The notes below the pieces were generated by a model, which saw only the letters and a list, made by a program, of their open reading frames with translations, ran no database searches and was not told the DNA's origin. Shown one piece after another: positions 1 to 6,008 of a DNA stretch of 21,965 nucleotides. This DNA is from Lentisalinibacter sp037382365. Lineage in GTDB: Bacteria > Pseudomonadota > Gammaproteobacteria > Steroidobacterales > Woeseiaceae. The DNA lies in the NCBI GenBank assembly GCA_037382365.1, contig JARRPZ010000114.1, positions 1 through 21,965 on the forward strand, given 5' to 3'. The stretch's first letter is position 1. The number at the start of each line of letters is the position of its first letter. A program made the translations under genes and the position numbers.

Positions 1-12
1 CGAAGTATAGCG

Positions 13-59
13 TGTTGCGCATCACGCAACAACCTCTGAATCTGGGAGCTTTGCCCAGA
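13..59. other. Two consecutive hairpins in non-coding DNA at the window edge
   Basis: Seen directly: TGTTGCG at 13-19 pairs with CGCAACA at 25-31 around a 5-base loop, and TCTGGG at 41-46 pairs with CCCAGA at 54-59 around 7 bases. A third hairpin (66-89) follows at once. No coding frame is convincing in 1-561. The string of hairpins could be the end of a structured transcript that begins outside the window, or simply stacked terminators. Between 445 and 561, just past the stop of the LytTR gene, only a short 6-bp hairpin (455-460 with 470-475) was noticed. Confidence 0.4.
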
Positions 60-63
60 AATG

Positions 64-89
64 AAAAAGGGCCCCTGAAGGGACCCTTT
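64..89 (-). terminator. Rho-independent terminator, best read on the minus strand
   Basis: AAAGGG at 66-71 pairs with CCCTTT at 84-89. After a C-A mismatch, CCC at 73-75 pairs with GGG at 80-82 around a TGAA loop. Read on the minus strand the stem is followed by a run of five U (the A-run at 64-68). On the plus strand it is followed only by UUUG, so it may also work weakly in that direction. It would end minus-strand transcription coming from the LytTR gene through repeat copy A. Confidence 0.65.
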
Positions 90-104
90 GTCATTTGTTA
101 GCGG

Positions 105-141
105 GGGCTTGATTCCAACCTGCGACTCACCGCTTCCGAGG
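105..141 (-). pseudogene. Possible 3' fragment of a decayed tRNA
   Basis: On the minus strand this stretch contains a T-loop-like GGTTGGAATC followed by CCCCCGCT, which resembles the T-arm plus 3' acceptor strand of a tRNA. The T-stem no longer pairs and no CCA follows. It lies between repeat copy A and the terminator at 64-89. It could be a chance resemblance. Confidence 0.22.
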
Positions 142-187
142 GGACAGCCCAACTATGACTGTCAAATAGGCAACTCGGTGAGAGTAA

Positions 188-444
188 AACTGAGCATACT
201 CAGAAAGCCCACAAGACTCAGTCGGTTACTTTAGGGTGATCTAACTCGTTGAAATCGGTGGTCAGAAGACCACGGGAATCAAGCGGTTATCGGCGTGCCC
301 AACTCAGCGACTCCGATTGGGAAGCTGATGTTCTGCCATTGAACTACACCCGCAAAGCAGGGAGTTAGCTCTCACCTGGGCTCGGCGGAGCATAAAGGTG
401 AGAGTCGTTCGATTCCAAGCGATTCTGAGGTCCAGAGAGAAGAG
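188..444 (-). repeat. Dispersed tRNA-Gly-derived repeat, copy A
   Basis: This 257-base block aligns end to end with copy B at 4070-4327, at roughly three quarters identity by eye. The longest exact blocks are at 188-209 (matching 4070-4091) and around 300-318. The boundary at 188 is sharp: the flanks of the two copies are unrelated. Read on the minus strand it holds a hairpin with a 9-bp outer stem (396-404 with 369-377) and a GCTC/GAGC inner stem. Next come a tRNA-Gly-like segment (353-259) and a small CTGAG/CTCAG hairpin (190-203). It starts about 118 bases past the LytTR stop. It is strandless as DNA, but the tRNA-like part reads on the minus strand. Confidence 0.8.
259..353 (-). pseudogene. 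tRNA-Gly(CCC)-like relic in repeat copy A
   Basis: Reading the minus strand from 353: acceptor-like GCGGGTG, then TA, an intact D-arm (GTTC, AATGGCA loop, GAAC), an anticodon-stem half TCAGC and the loop TTCCCAA (anticodon CCC). This matches bacterial tRNA-Gly(CCC) almost base for base up to the anticodon. After that it diverges. There is an extra segment of about 21 bases (shared with copy B), then a T-loop-like CTTGATTCCC and a final ACCA at 262-259. The 3' acceptor strand does not pair with the 5' one, so normal tRNA function is unlikely. The length is 95 bases against 74 for the usual gene. Confidence 0.6.
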
Positions 445-561
445 CGACGGGGTCTGTTGCCGCAGCGCCGCAACATATGGATACCCATAGCCAGTGCGGA
501 CAGATGCTTGATCTTCGCGTTGTCGTCGTGCTGACGAGCAAGTGAACCGCTTCTCGGTTGA

Positions 562-1518
562 CTAGGCTGTATCGCGCTTCGAACGGGTCACTGAAACAAT
601 CCTGGTCGAGTGTCCGAACCATCCCGCCACGGTCGATTTCTTGCGTCGGCTGACTGGCACCCTCAGATCGTTCGTTAGCACGCAGTACCACTGTTGTCCG
701 TCTTTGATGATCTTCACAATCGCACTGCGTGCCACCCAGTGCGCGCGATGTACACGCATGCCATCCTCGCCCATGGCGTCGGCGGCGCGCTGCAGCGAAC
801 CGAGTATCATGCAGCGCCCCTGATCCGTGTACACATGCAGATAGTGCAGATCGGATGAGATCGCCAGCACGTTGGTACCGAGCGACTCGGGAATGCCGCT
901 CAGAAACTCGTTCCTGACTTTCTCCGCGTACTGCCCCGCCTCGTCTTTTTGGACATCGATGGGCTCGTGGTGGGTGCCGTCGCCGTCGCCACCTCCCGGA
1001 TCATCGAACGTCGGCTGCGACGTCAGAAACGGCAGGTTGATAGCCATCCAGACTGCGAGAAACTCGGGTGTAACCTCGAGGAACTCAGCAACGATGCCCT
1101 GCCAGACGCCGAGCTCTCCGAACTCGTCGAGCCAGCCTTCATCGGGAGCAGCCTGCAGCACGTCCGGCAGTACCTGCTCCGAGAGGTAGCCTAACGGGGC
1201 CATCAGCAAGGCGCCGACAATCCCTGCCAGTAAAAGCGCGAACCACGCTGGCAGCCTGTCAAGGATCCGCGGCAATACCAACCAGCTTGCCGCATACAGA
1301 GCGCCCAGGGCGAGTCCGACGTTTAAGGTCCAGAATACCGTGCGGTCGACCAGACCGAGTCCTCGACTTGCCTCCGGCTCCATGACCACGAAAATCACGA
1401 TCAGGAGCGCACCCACGCATGCTATCGATCGGCCGAGCGACCATAGGCCGAATACTGTGCCATTGCTGACTACCGTATTCCGATTCATCGCGCGGGTCGT
1501 TGCCAGGAAACGACGCAT
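562..1518 (-). CDS. Membrane-anchored LytTR-family transcriptional regulator
   Basis: This 318-residue protein probably binds DNA and responds to a membrane signal. The first 165 residues contain four likely membrane segments (about 31-47, 61-82, 90-112 and 142-165). An acidic glycine-rich linker (171-190) follows, then a LytTR domain (about 204-292). That domain has the typical 'ISSDLHYLHVYT' start, the 'RVHRAHWVA' helix region and the 'VPVSRR' end. There is no receiver domain, so this is not a classical two-component response regulator. The start codon lies one base after the stop of the TonB receptor gene, so the two are translationally coupled; a second Met at residue 11 is possible. LytTR regulators next to TonB receptors usually control them; that role is inferred here. 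The inducing signal is unknown. Confidence 0.85.
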   Translation of the reverse strand: MRRFLATTRAMNRNTVVSNGTVFGLWSLGRSIACVGALLIVIFVVMEPEASRGLGLVDRTVFWTLNVGLALGALYAASWLVLPRILDRLPAWFALLLAGIVGALLMAPLGYLSEQVLPDVLQAAPDEGWLDEFGELGVWQGIVAEFLEVTPEFLAVWMAINLPFLTSQPTFDDPGGGDGDGTHHEPIDVQKDEAGQYAEKVRNEFLSGIPESLGTNVLAISSDLHYLHVYTDQGRCMILGSLQRAADAMGEDGMRVHRAHWVARSAIVKIIKDGQQWYCVLTNDLRVPVSRRKKSTVAGWFGHSTRIVSVTRSKRDTA

Positions 1519-1519
1519 T

Positions 1520-3916
1520 TCACCAGGCGTACTCGACGATCAGGCCGAGCAGCGGCAAAGTTTCCTCTTCCTCGTCGACAATTTCCCCCGTCAGGACGTT
1601 GAACTCGGGCTGCAGGCCAGCCGGACCGCCGTAAACGTTCAGCACGTCCGCGAACAACACAAGATCCACCGGGCCGATCGGACGTCGGTAGTCGACGCGC
1701 ACATCGAGTGAATGGAACGCATCGCCGCGGTCCGCATTCAAATCGAACCTCTCCTGCGAATAGCGCACTGGCGGGTTCGGCGCCAGCACGTCCTCGTGCA
1801 CGATGGAGCGGTACGTTGGTTGCCCCGAGCCATACTTCCAGCGTGCCGCTACCTGCCACCGATCATTGATCTCCCAGCGCCCGCCGACAGCGACGAAGTG
1901 CTCGCGGTTGAAGTCCCAGTCGTATTCACCACGCCCGTCGTTATCGTCCACCCGGTAGCGATTCCAGGAATAGACGAAGTCGGCCGACCAGCCCTGATCG
2001 AACCTGCGAGTCAACACCAGGTCCACGCCGGTGTTGGTGCCCTCCCCATCATTTGAGATTCGACCGTTCGTGCGGCCGCTCTCCACGAGCCGGTTATCGA
2101 GATCCTGATAGTACGCCTCCACGAGCAGAGTCAGGTGGTCGCTCAGGCGGTAGTCGAAGCCCAGGCTGAAATGCCTGAGCTCTTCGCTCTCTAGATCAAA
2201 GTTATCAGGGTCGGCCGCACGCGCGAGGTTGCTCGGCGACTCATAGAAGATGCCAGCCGTTGCCGACAATTTCAGCCGGGGTGAAATCGCATAATTGAAG
2301 CCGAATCGCGGCGACACGAGGTCCTCGTCGCCAAAGCCATTGCGATCGTAGCGAATGCCCGCGCGCAGATTGGCATCCCCCCAGTCGATCAATTGCTCAC
2401 CGTAAACGGCGTAGTTGGTTTCGCTTGCGCTGTAGATCGAGTCGATCGCAGCTGGCTGCAACACAATGTAGTTCGCGCCAGCGGGGCGCGGATCGTCAGA
2501 CTCGTAGATATAGCGTATCCAGTCCTCCCGAAGCTCGGTCGAGTACTCGAGATCGTTGCTCGTGAGTTGCAGCCCGGCACGGAATATCCCGAGACGGTTC
2601 CCGAACGACACATCGCTGCGCCAGCCGAATTCCGACTGCTTTTCCTGCACGGTCAGGAGTTTCTCGCGGACCGGAACCTGGTCGGCTGGCGTATCCGGAG
2701 GCGCCAGGTCCGGGAAGGCCTCGCCCTCGGACGACACTCGGTCGCTCTCTCGGTAGTAGATACGGTTTGTCCATTCACCGTCGTCGCCAAACCTCCGCCG
2801 CCAGGTGCCACCGAAAAGCGCGAGGTCCTGATCTTCGTTCTGCAACGTGACGTCCTCGATGCCCTCGTCCTCCTCGGCGGCGAGGATATGGGTAATATCC
2901 CGCGTGTACTCCTCCGGCGCGTATATGGCGAGAAACTCGAACTCGTCGTCATCACCGTGACGTGTATGCGTCTTCACGATCACGTCCGTGGAAACCGGTG
3001 CACCCAAAGACTCTTCGCCAATAGTTTCGAAAAACTGGCCAAAGTCGAAGCGCCGCGCCTGCAGGAACATCGACGTGTTGTCGTGGAAGCCGCTCGGTCC
3101 CTCGTAAAGCAATTCGGCGCCGGCGAGATCGAGACGCAGGCTGCCGACAGGCGACGGGGCGCCGTCCACGACCTCGAATTGCAGGAGCGACGCTTTCTGG
3201 CCGCCGAACTCCGCGCTCCAGCCGCCAGGCGAGAACTCTGCCCCGGCAACGGCATTGGGCGCAAAGATGGAGTAGCGGCCGCCATTGAGGATTTCTTCCT
3301 CCTCGCCCAGCGTCTGCTCGAAGTGCACGACTTGCTGGAACGGAAAACCATCGACATAGATGAGGTTGCTTTTGGGGCCATGGCCCCGCACGGAGAATGC
3401 CGCAAACTCGCCGTTGGAGACGACCCCTGGCAGGCCGCTCAGCGCACGCATGACATCGCTGCCGCTGCCAGGCGCGTTACGCAGCTCGTCGCGGCTCAGG
3501 AACGTGTTCGAGACGGCGCCGAAGGGGTCCGCCTCGCGTGCACGAGCAACAACGACGATCTCGTCTATCGAGTCGGACACCGGCTGCAGTTCGAAGCGAA
3601 GACTGCCCGTCCGTTGTTCCAGTACCCGGACGGCGGGCTCGACGGCCGTGACATATCCCGCCGCTTCTGCACGCAGTTCGAAGAAACCGTCTTCCAGGCT
3701 GTCGAGCAGCGCTCTCCCGTCCTCTGTCGTTGCCGAGCGCACGTCGCCGTCACGCGATTCGGCCGTAATCGTCACGCCATCGACGGGCCGGCGCGTCACG
3801 GCATCGACGACCTCTACTGATATCGCGCCCACGTCGGCAACAGCGGGGCTCGCCGCAAGTAGCAGCAAGAGGGCCTTTTGCATTCCGAAAACAGCTTGAT
3901 GGAAACTGCGTAACAC
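1520..3916 (-). CDS. TonB-dependent outer-membrane receptor with N-terminal carboxypeptidase-regulatory-like domain
   Basis: This 798-residue receptor should import a scarce ligand across the outer membrane using TonB energy. The parts in order are: a signal peptide ending near 'SPAVA' (residue 27); a beta-sandwich domain of the CarboxypepD_reg type (about 30-112); a TonB-box-like 'DEIVVVARA'; a plug with 'SDVMRALSGLPGV', 'FSVRGHGPKSNLIYVDGFP' and 'AEFGGQKASLLQFEV'; and a beta-barrel to the C terminus, which ends in an aromatic residue ('IVEYAW'). The start is GTG at 3916, chosen because GAGG sits 7 bases upstream. An ATG at 3883 would shorten the signal peptide but lacks a ribosome-binding site. 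The LytTR regulator follows immediately. No residue pattern reveals the ligand; siderophores, vitamins, glycans and peptides all remain possible. Confidence 0.93.
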   Translation of the reverse strand: MLRSFHQAVFGMQKALLLLLAASPAVADVGAISVEVVDAVTRRPVDGVTITAESRDGDVRSATTEDGRALLDSLEDGFFELRAEAAGYVTAVEPAVRVLEQRTGSLRFELQPVSDSIDEIVVVARAREADPFGAVSNTFLSRDELRNAPGSGSDVMRALSGLPGVVSNGEFAAFSVRGHGPKSNLIYVDGFPFQQVVHFEQTLGEEEEILNGGRYSIFAPNAVAGAEFSPGGWSAEFGGQKASLLQFEVVDGAPSPVGSLRLDLAGAELLYEGPSGFHDNTSMFLQARRFDFGQFFETIGEESLGAPVSTDVIVKTHTRHGDDDEFEFLAIYAPEEYTRDITHILAAEEDEGIEDVTLQNEDQDLALFGGTWRRRFGDDGEWTNRIYYRESDRVSSEGEAFPDLAPPDTPADQVPVREKLLTVQEKQSEFGWRSDVSFGNRLGIFRAGLQLTSNDLEYSTELREDWIRYIYESDDPRPAGANYIVLQPAAIDSIYSASETNYAVYGEQLIDWGDANLRAGIRYDRNGFGDEDLVSPRFGFNYAISPRLKLSATAGIFYESPSNLARAADPDNFDLESEELRHFSLGFDYRLSDHLTLLVEAYYQDLDNRLVESGRTNGRISNDGEGTNTGVDLVLTRRFDQGWSADFVYSWNRYRVDDNDGRGEYDWDFNREHFVAVGGRWEINDRWQVAARWKYGSGQPTYRSIVHEDVLAPNPPVRYSQERFDLNADRGDAFHSLDVRVDYRRPIGPVDLVLFADVLNVYGGPAGLQPEFNVLTGEIVDEEEETLPLLGLIVEYAW

Positions 3917-4029
3917 GGCGAGACCTCGTGAGAAGTGGCGTATTCGAGGTCAATCTTATCGCGCCCTGGTTCGCGCCAGGGCAGCCCGTTGAATCAGCGG
4001 TACGAATACTTCACGAACGGTCGGCCGTG

Positions 4030-4068
4030 GCACGAGTGGAACCAGTGGTACCGCATCTCGAGCACGAG
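4030..4068. promoter_or_regulatory. Short direct repeats upstream of the TonB receptor gene, possible operator
   Basis: Between repeat copy B and the receptor start there are paired direct repeats: TGGAACC at 4037-4043 and TGGTACC at 4046-4052 (9-base spacing, one mismatch), and GCACGAG at 4030-4036 and again at 4062-4068. LytTR proteins typically bind direct repeats, so these are candidate sites for the cotranscribed regulator. This is inference only; the known LytTR consensus is not clearly matched. A GCCCTGG/CCAGGGC hairpin at 3963-3982 lies closer to the start. Confidence 0.25.
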
Positions 4069-4069
4069 G

Positions 4070-4327
4070 AACTGAGCATACTCAGAAAGCCTGCGTGAAT
4101 CATCTGGTTACTTTTGGGTGGTCTAACTCGTTGAATCCACTGGTAACCGGACCATGGAAATCAGCCGGTTACAAAGGTGACCAACTCAGCGACTCCGATT
4201 GCGAAGCGGATGTTCTGCCAACGAACTACACCCGCTTCTCAGGGAGTTACGTCTCACTCAGGTCTGGCTGAGCATGATAGTGAGAGTACTCGAATTCCAA
4301 GCGATTCCGGGGGTCGGAGAGAAAAGA
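4070..4327 (-). repeat. Dispersed tRNA-Gly-derived repeat, copy B
   Basis: This is the second copy of the element, 258 bases long and in the same orientation as copy A. On the minus strand it begins about 107 bases past the stop of the XRE-regulator gene. The hairpin ahead of the tRNA-like part is kept, but with changed bases: TCTCACT at 4252-4258 pairs with AGTGAGA at 4279-4285, and CAG/CTG forms the inner stem. A second stem also changed in a pairing-conserving way: around 4137-4159 TCCA and TGGT pair with ACCA and TGGA, where copy A has GTGGTC/GACCAC. The CTGAG/CTCAG hairpin is identical in both copies. Confidence 0.8.
4141..4235 (-). pseudogene. tRNA-Gly-like relic in repeat copy B
   Basis: Reading the minus strand from 4235: GCGGGTG, TA, GTTC, loop, GAAC, then an anticodon-type loop TTCGCAA (4205-4199) in place of TTCCCAA. 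The next bases carry the same insertion as copy A (identical at 4182-4199), then CTGATTTCC and a terminal TACCA. The length, 95 bases, equals that of copy A, so both descend from one already rearranged ancestor. The D-stem still pairs; the acceptor stem does not. Confidence 0.5.
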
Positions 4328-4408
4328 TTTGCGGCCTGGAAATGTGGTACTAGACACTGTTAGCGTCGACACTGATATGACGGCGCGGTGATGTCAGGGG
4401 CGCCACCA

Positions 4409-4428
4409 TGCATAAAAGTACTTATGCA
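4409..4428. other. AT-rich inverted repeat just past the XRE-regulator stop
   Basis: TGCATAA at 4409-4415 pairs with TTATGCA at 4422-4428 around six bases. It starts 5 bases after the stop codon of the minus-strand regulator gene. There is no U-run after it, so it is a weak terminator at best. It may protect the 3' end or bind a protein. Confidence 0.4.
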
Positions 4429-4433
4429 ATCGG

Positions 4434-5297
4434 TTACTCGTGCACAGGCCGAAAATGCAACGGGTCTCTCAGGTTCTGCAGTGTCCTGTAGTAATACATC
4501 GCGGTTGGTCGCTTGCCCCTGAAGCGAAGGCTTCGCAAGAACTCGACTTCCTCGGCTGAGGCATCACCGCTGAGCGTGGAATCCTCGAGGAATTCGGTAA
4601 ATCCTCGCTCGTCCCCGTCGACGCTGTCGACGTCCTTTTCGACGAAGGCGAATCTTTTCTGTTCCCCGGGCACGAGTCTTTCGTTAAGCACTATTTCCAT
4701 GTCAAAAGTAAGGAGGTCGATATCCCAGCGCGCCAGCAGCGGGTTGAGAAAAGAAATGCAGTCGGCCCTCGAAATGTTGAAGATATCTTTGTCGAGGAAC
4801 TCCAGAATTATGACTCGCATTTGCGCATAGCTCTTGTCGCTGAGGTCTGCGACGTCATGGAGCCAGGCCTCGTTATCCAGCTCGGCGCGTGCGACCCGGC
4901 TGATAACGTCGAGCAGCGTTTGCGTAACCAGCCGCTCGAGTTCGCCGAAAGGCTGCCTCTCGAAGATCTCCCGAATTTGCTGCTGACGGGCCGGGACGCA
5001 TTTCTGCAGTATCAGTTCCCGGGTCTCTTTCAACAGTGCTCCTTGCGGCTCCTCGTAATTACGTCTGAACTCGTCCATCCGCTGCGCTCGGGCCAGCGTT
5101 GCCAGCTCGCCGTTTGATAGCCGCAGGAATCTGCCCATCTTCTCGTAAATATCCGTCCGATTCGGTGCTGGCGGTAACTTCTTCCGGGTCAGCAGCTGGG
5201 ATATATAGGATTCCGTCACCTCGGCGGCGGCGGCCAGATCCTTTTGCTCGAGCCCCAGCTCCTGCAGTCGCGCCTTGATGACAGTGCAAACATCCAT
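4434..5297 (-). CDS. XRE/Cro-CI-type helix-turn-helix regulator with a long C-terminal domain
   Basis: The protein has 287 residues. Residues about 6-70 form an XRE-type DNA-binding domain: 'QKDLAAAAEVTESYISQLL' holds the two core helices, and a basic 'TRKK' follows. The remaining 215 residues are rich in leucine and charged residues and match no family I can name; they probably sense a signal or dimerise. The start is ATG at 5297 with GGGGAA about 7 bases upstream. The gene is divergent from the small ABM-like gene, and the 175-bp gap contains several palindromes that overlap candidate promoters of both. This suggests that the protein controls itself and its neighbour; that is inference from layout. 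DNA binding is well supported, the target is not. Confidence 0.78.
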   Translation of the reverse strand: MDVCTVIKARLQELGLEQKDLAAAAEVTESYISQLLTRKKLPPAPNRTDIYEKMGRFLRLSNGELATLARAQRMDEFRRNYEEPQGALLKETRELILQKCVPARQQQIREIFERQPFGELERLVTQTLLDVISRVARAELDNEAWLHDVADLSDKSYAQMRVIILEFLDKDIFNISRADCISFLNPLLARWDIDLLTFDMEIVLNERLVPGEQKRFAFVEKDVDSVDGDERGFTEFLEDSTLSGDASAEEVEFLRSLRFRGKRPTAMYYYRTLQNLRDPLHFRPVHE

Positions 5298-5313
5298 TTG
5301 CCGTTCCCCGTAA

Positions 5314-5377
5314 TTTACTATCTAAGTAAAGACAAAGAATAATTGCAGATATTACTTGACTATTCAAGTTAATTAAC
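5314..5377. promoter_or_regulatory. Cluster of palindromes between divergent genes, probable XRE operator
   Basis: Three inverted repeats are visible: TTTAC (5314-5318) with GTAAA (5326-5330); ACTTGA (5354-5359) with TCAAGT (5364-5369); and the perfect 10-base GTTAATTAAC (5368-5377). The middle one covers the -35 positions of candidate promoters on both strands. Palindromes of this size in a divergent gap are typical binding sites for XRE dimers. The assignment to the adjacent regulator is inferred. Confidence 0.5.
5339..5367 (-). promoter_or_regulatory. Candidate sigma70 promoter of the XRE regulator
   Basis: On the minus strand, TTGAAT (5367-5362) and AATTAT (5344-5339) are separated by 17 bases, matching 5 of 6 and 4 of 6 of the -35 and -10 consensus. 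The start codon is about 42 bases downstream of the -10 box. Confidence 0.45.
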
Positions 5378-5384
5378 TGAGTAT
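5356..5384 (+). promoter_or_regulatory. Candidate promoter of the small ABM-like gene
   Basis: TTGACT at 5356-5361 is a good -35 box. The best-spaced -10 is the poor GAGTAT at 5379-5384 (17 bases away); TATGGT at 5382-5387 is the alternative with 20-base spacing. The -35 lies inside the ACTTGA/TCAAGT palindrome, so binding there would block both divergent promoters. Confidence 0.32.
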
Positions 5385-5472
5385 GGTTAATGGATCAACA
5401 GGGCTTCATAAAACTAAACCAAACTGATTATTTGAAGTGCCCGGTTGGCCGATCACAAGGACGGAGAACGAC

Positions 5473-5796
5473 ATGTACGCACGTCAAGTATCGATAGAAC
5501 TCAAGCCAGACAGCCGCAAGGATTTCACCCACCAGATGGAGGCAGAAATTCTGCCCTTGCTTCGCAAGCAGAAGGGATTCCAGGATGCAATTGCCTTCGT
5601 TAACCCGGCAGGCAAGGACGCATTTGCCGTGAGCCTGTGGGACAGCAAGGAAAGCGCGGACAAATACAACCGCATAGCTTTCGCCGAAGTCACCAAGCTT
5701 CTGTCAAAGCTGATTGAAGGAACACCGCGGGTGAAGTCCTACGAAGTTGCCAACTCCACCTTCCATAAAATAGCCGCGAAGCAAAAAGCGGCCTAG
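5473..5796 (+). CDS. Small ABM-like (dimeric alpha/beta barrel) protein
   Basis: The protein has 107 residues and looks like the antibiotic-biosynthesis-monooxygenase (ABM) or ferredoxin-like fold. It has an opening beta strand 'ARQVSIELKP', a helix 'FTHQMEAEILPLLRKQKGF', and strands 'DAIAFVNP' and 'DAFAVSLWDSKESADKYN' with the tryptophan that is common at this point in the family. Proteins of this kind form dimers and may act as small oxygenases, haem-degrading enzymes or binding proteins; which applies cannot be read here. ATG at 5473 was chosen because GGAG lies 7 bases upstream; an in-frame GTG at 5437 has no such site. The C terminus is lysine-rich. It is divergent from the XRE regulator and ends at a strong terminator. 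Confidence 0.7.
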   Translation: MYARQVSIELKPDSRKDFTHQMEAEILPLLRKQKGFQDAIAFVNPAGKDAFAVSLWDSKESADKYNRIAFAEVTKLLSKLIEGTPRVKSYEVANSTFHKIAAKQKAA

Positions 5797-5816
5797 TGAC
5801 GCAAGGCTTCTACTTT

Positions 5817-5847
5817 CGCAGGCGAAGATTGTTTCGCCTGCGCTTTT
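5817..5847 (+). terminator. Strong rho-independent terminator after the ABM-like gene
   Basis: CGCAGGCGAA at 5817-5826 pairs perfectly over 10 bases with TTCGCCTGCG at 5833-5842 around a 6-base loop, followed by CTTTT. It separates the ABM-like gene from hflK, which therefore needs its own promoter in 5848-6008; I could not pick a convincing one. Confidence 0.85.
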
Positions 5848-6008
5848 GCTGCTGCCTCGCCTGTCGTTATCTCCCGGGAATTCCCGCCGGAAACAAATAG
5901 CGAAACAGCCGATCGCCTGGCCCTCGAGCGCGGCGAGAACGAAGGCATGCCGGTCCGGGTCGGATAAACCCGTGTCTGCAGGCCAAACAAAGAGAGGGTA
6001 GTACTCGC

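Noticed and set aside
259..353. Functional tRNA-Gly gene on the minus strand
   Set aside because: The D-arm and anticodon loop match, but the acceptor and T stems do not pair and an extra segment interrupts the 3' half.
2393..3820. 475-residue open frame on the plus strand
   Set aside because: It lies wholly opposite the TonB receptor gene, has no ribosome-binding site or family motif, and its composition is that of an antisense GC-rich frame.
3963..3982. GCCCTGG/CCAGGGC hairpin as a terminator
   Set aside because: It has no U-run and lies just upstream of the TonB receptor start, so a leader or chance hairpin is more likely.
188..4327. Repeat copies A and B as attachment sites or terminal repeats of an integrated element
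   Set aside because: They keep the 5' half of a tRNA, not the 3' end left by tRNA-targeting integrases. They are diverged by about a quarter and flank no integrase or transposase.
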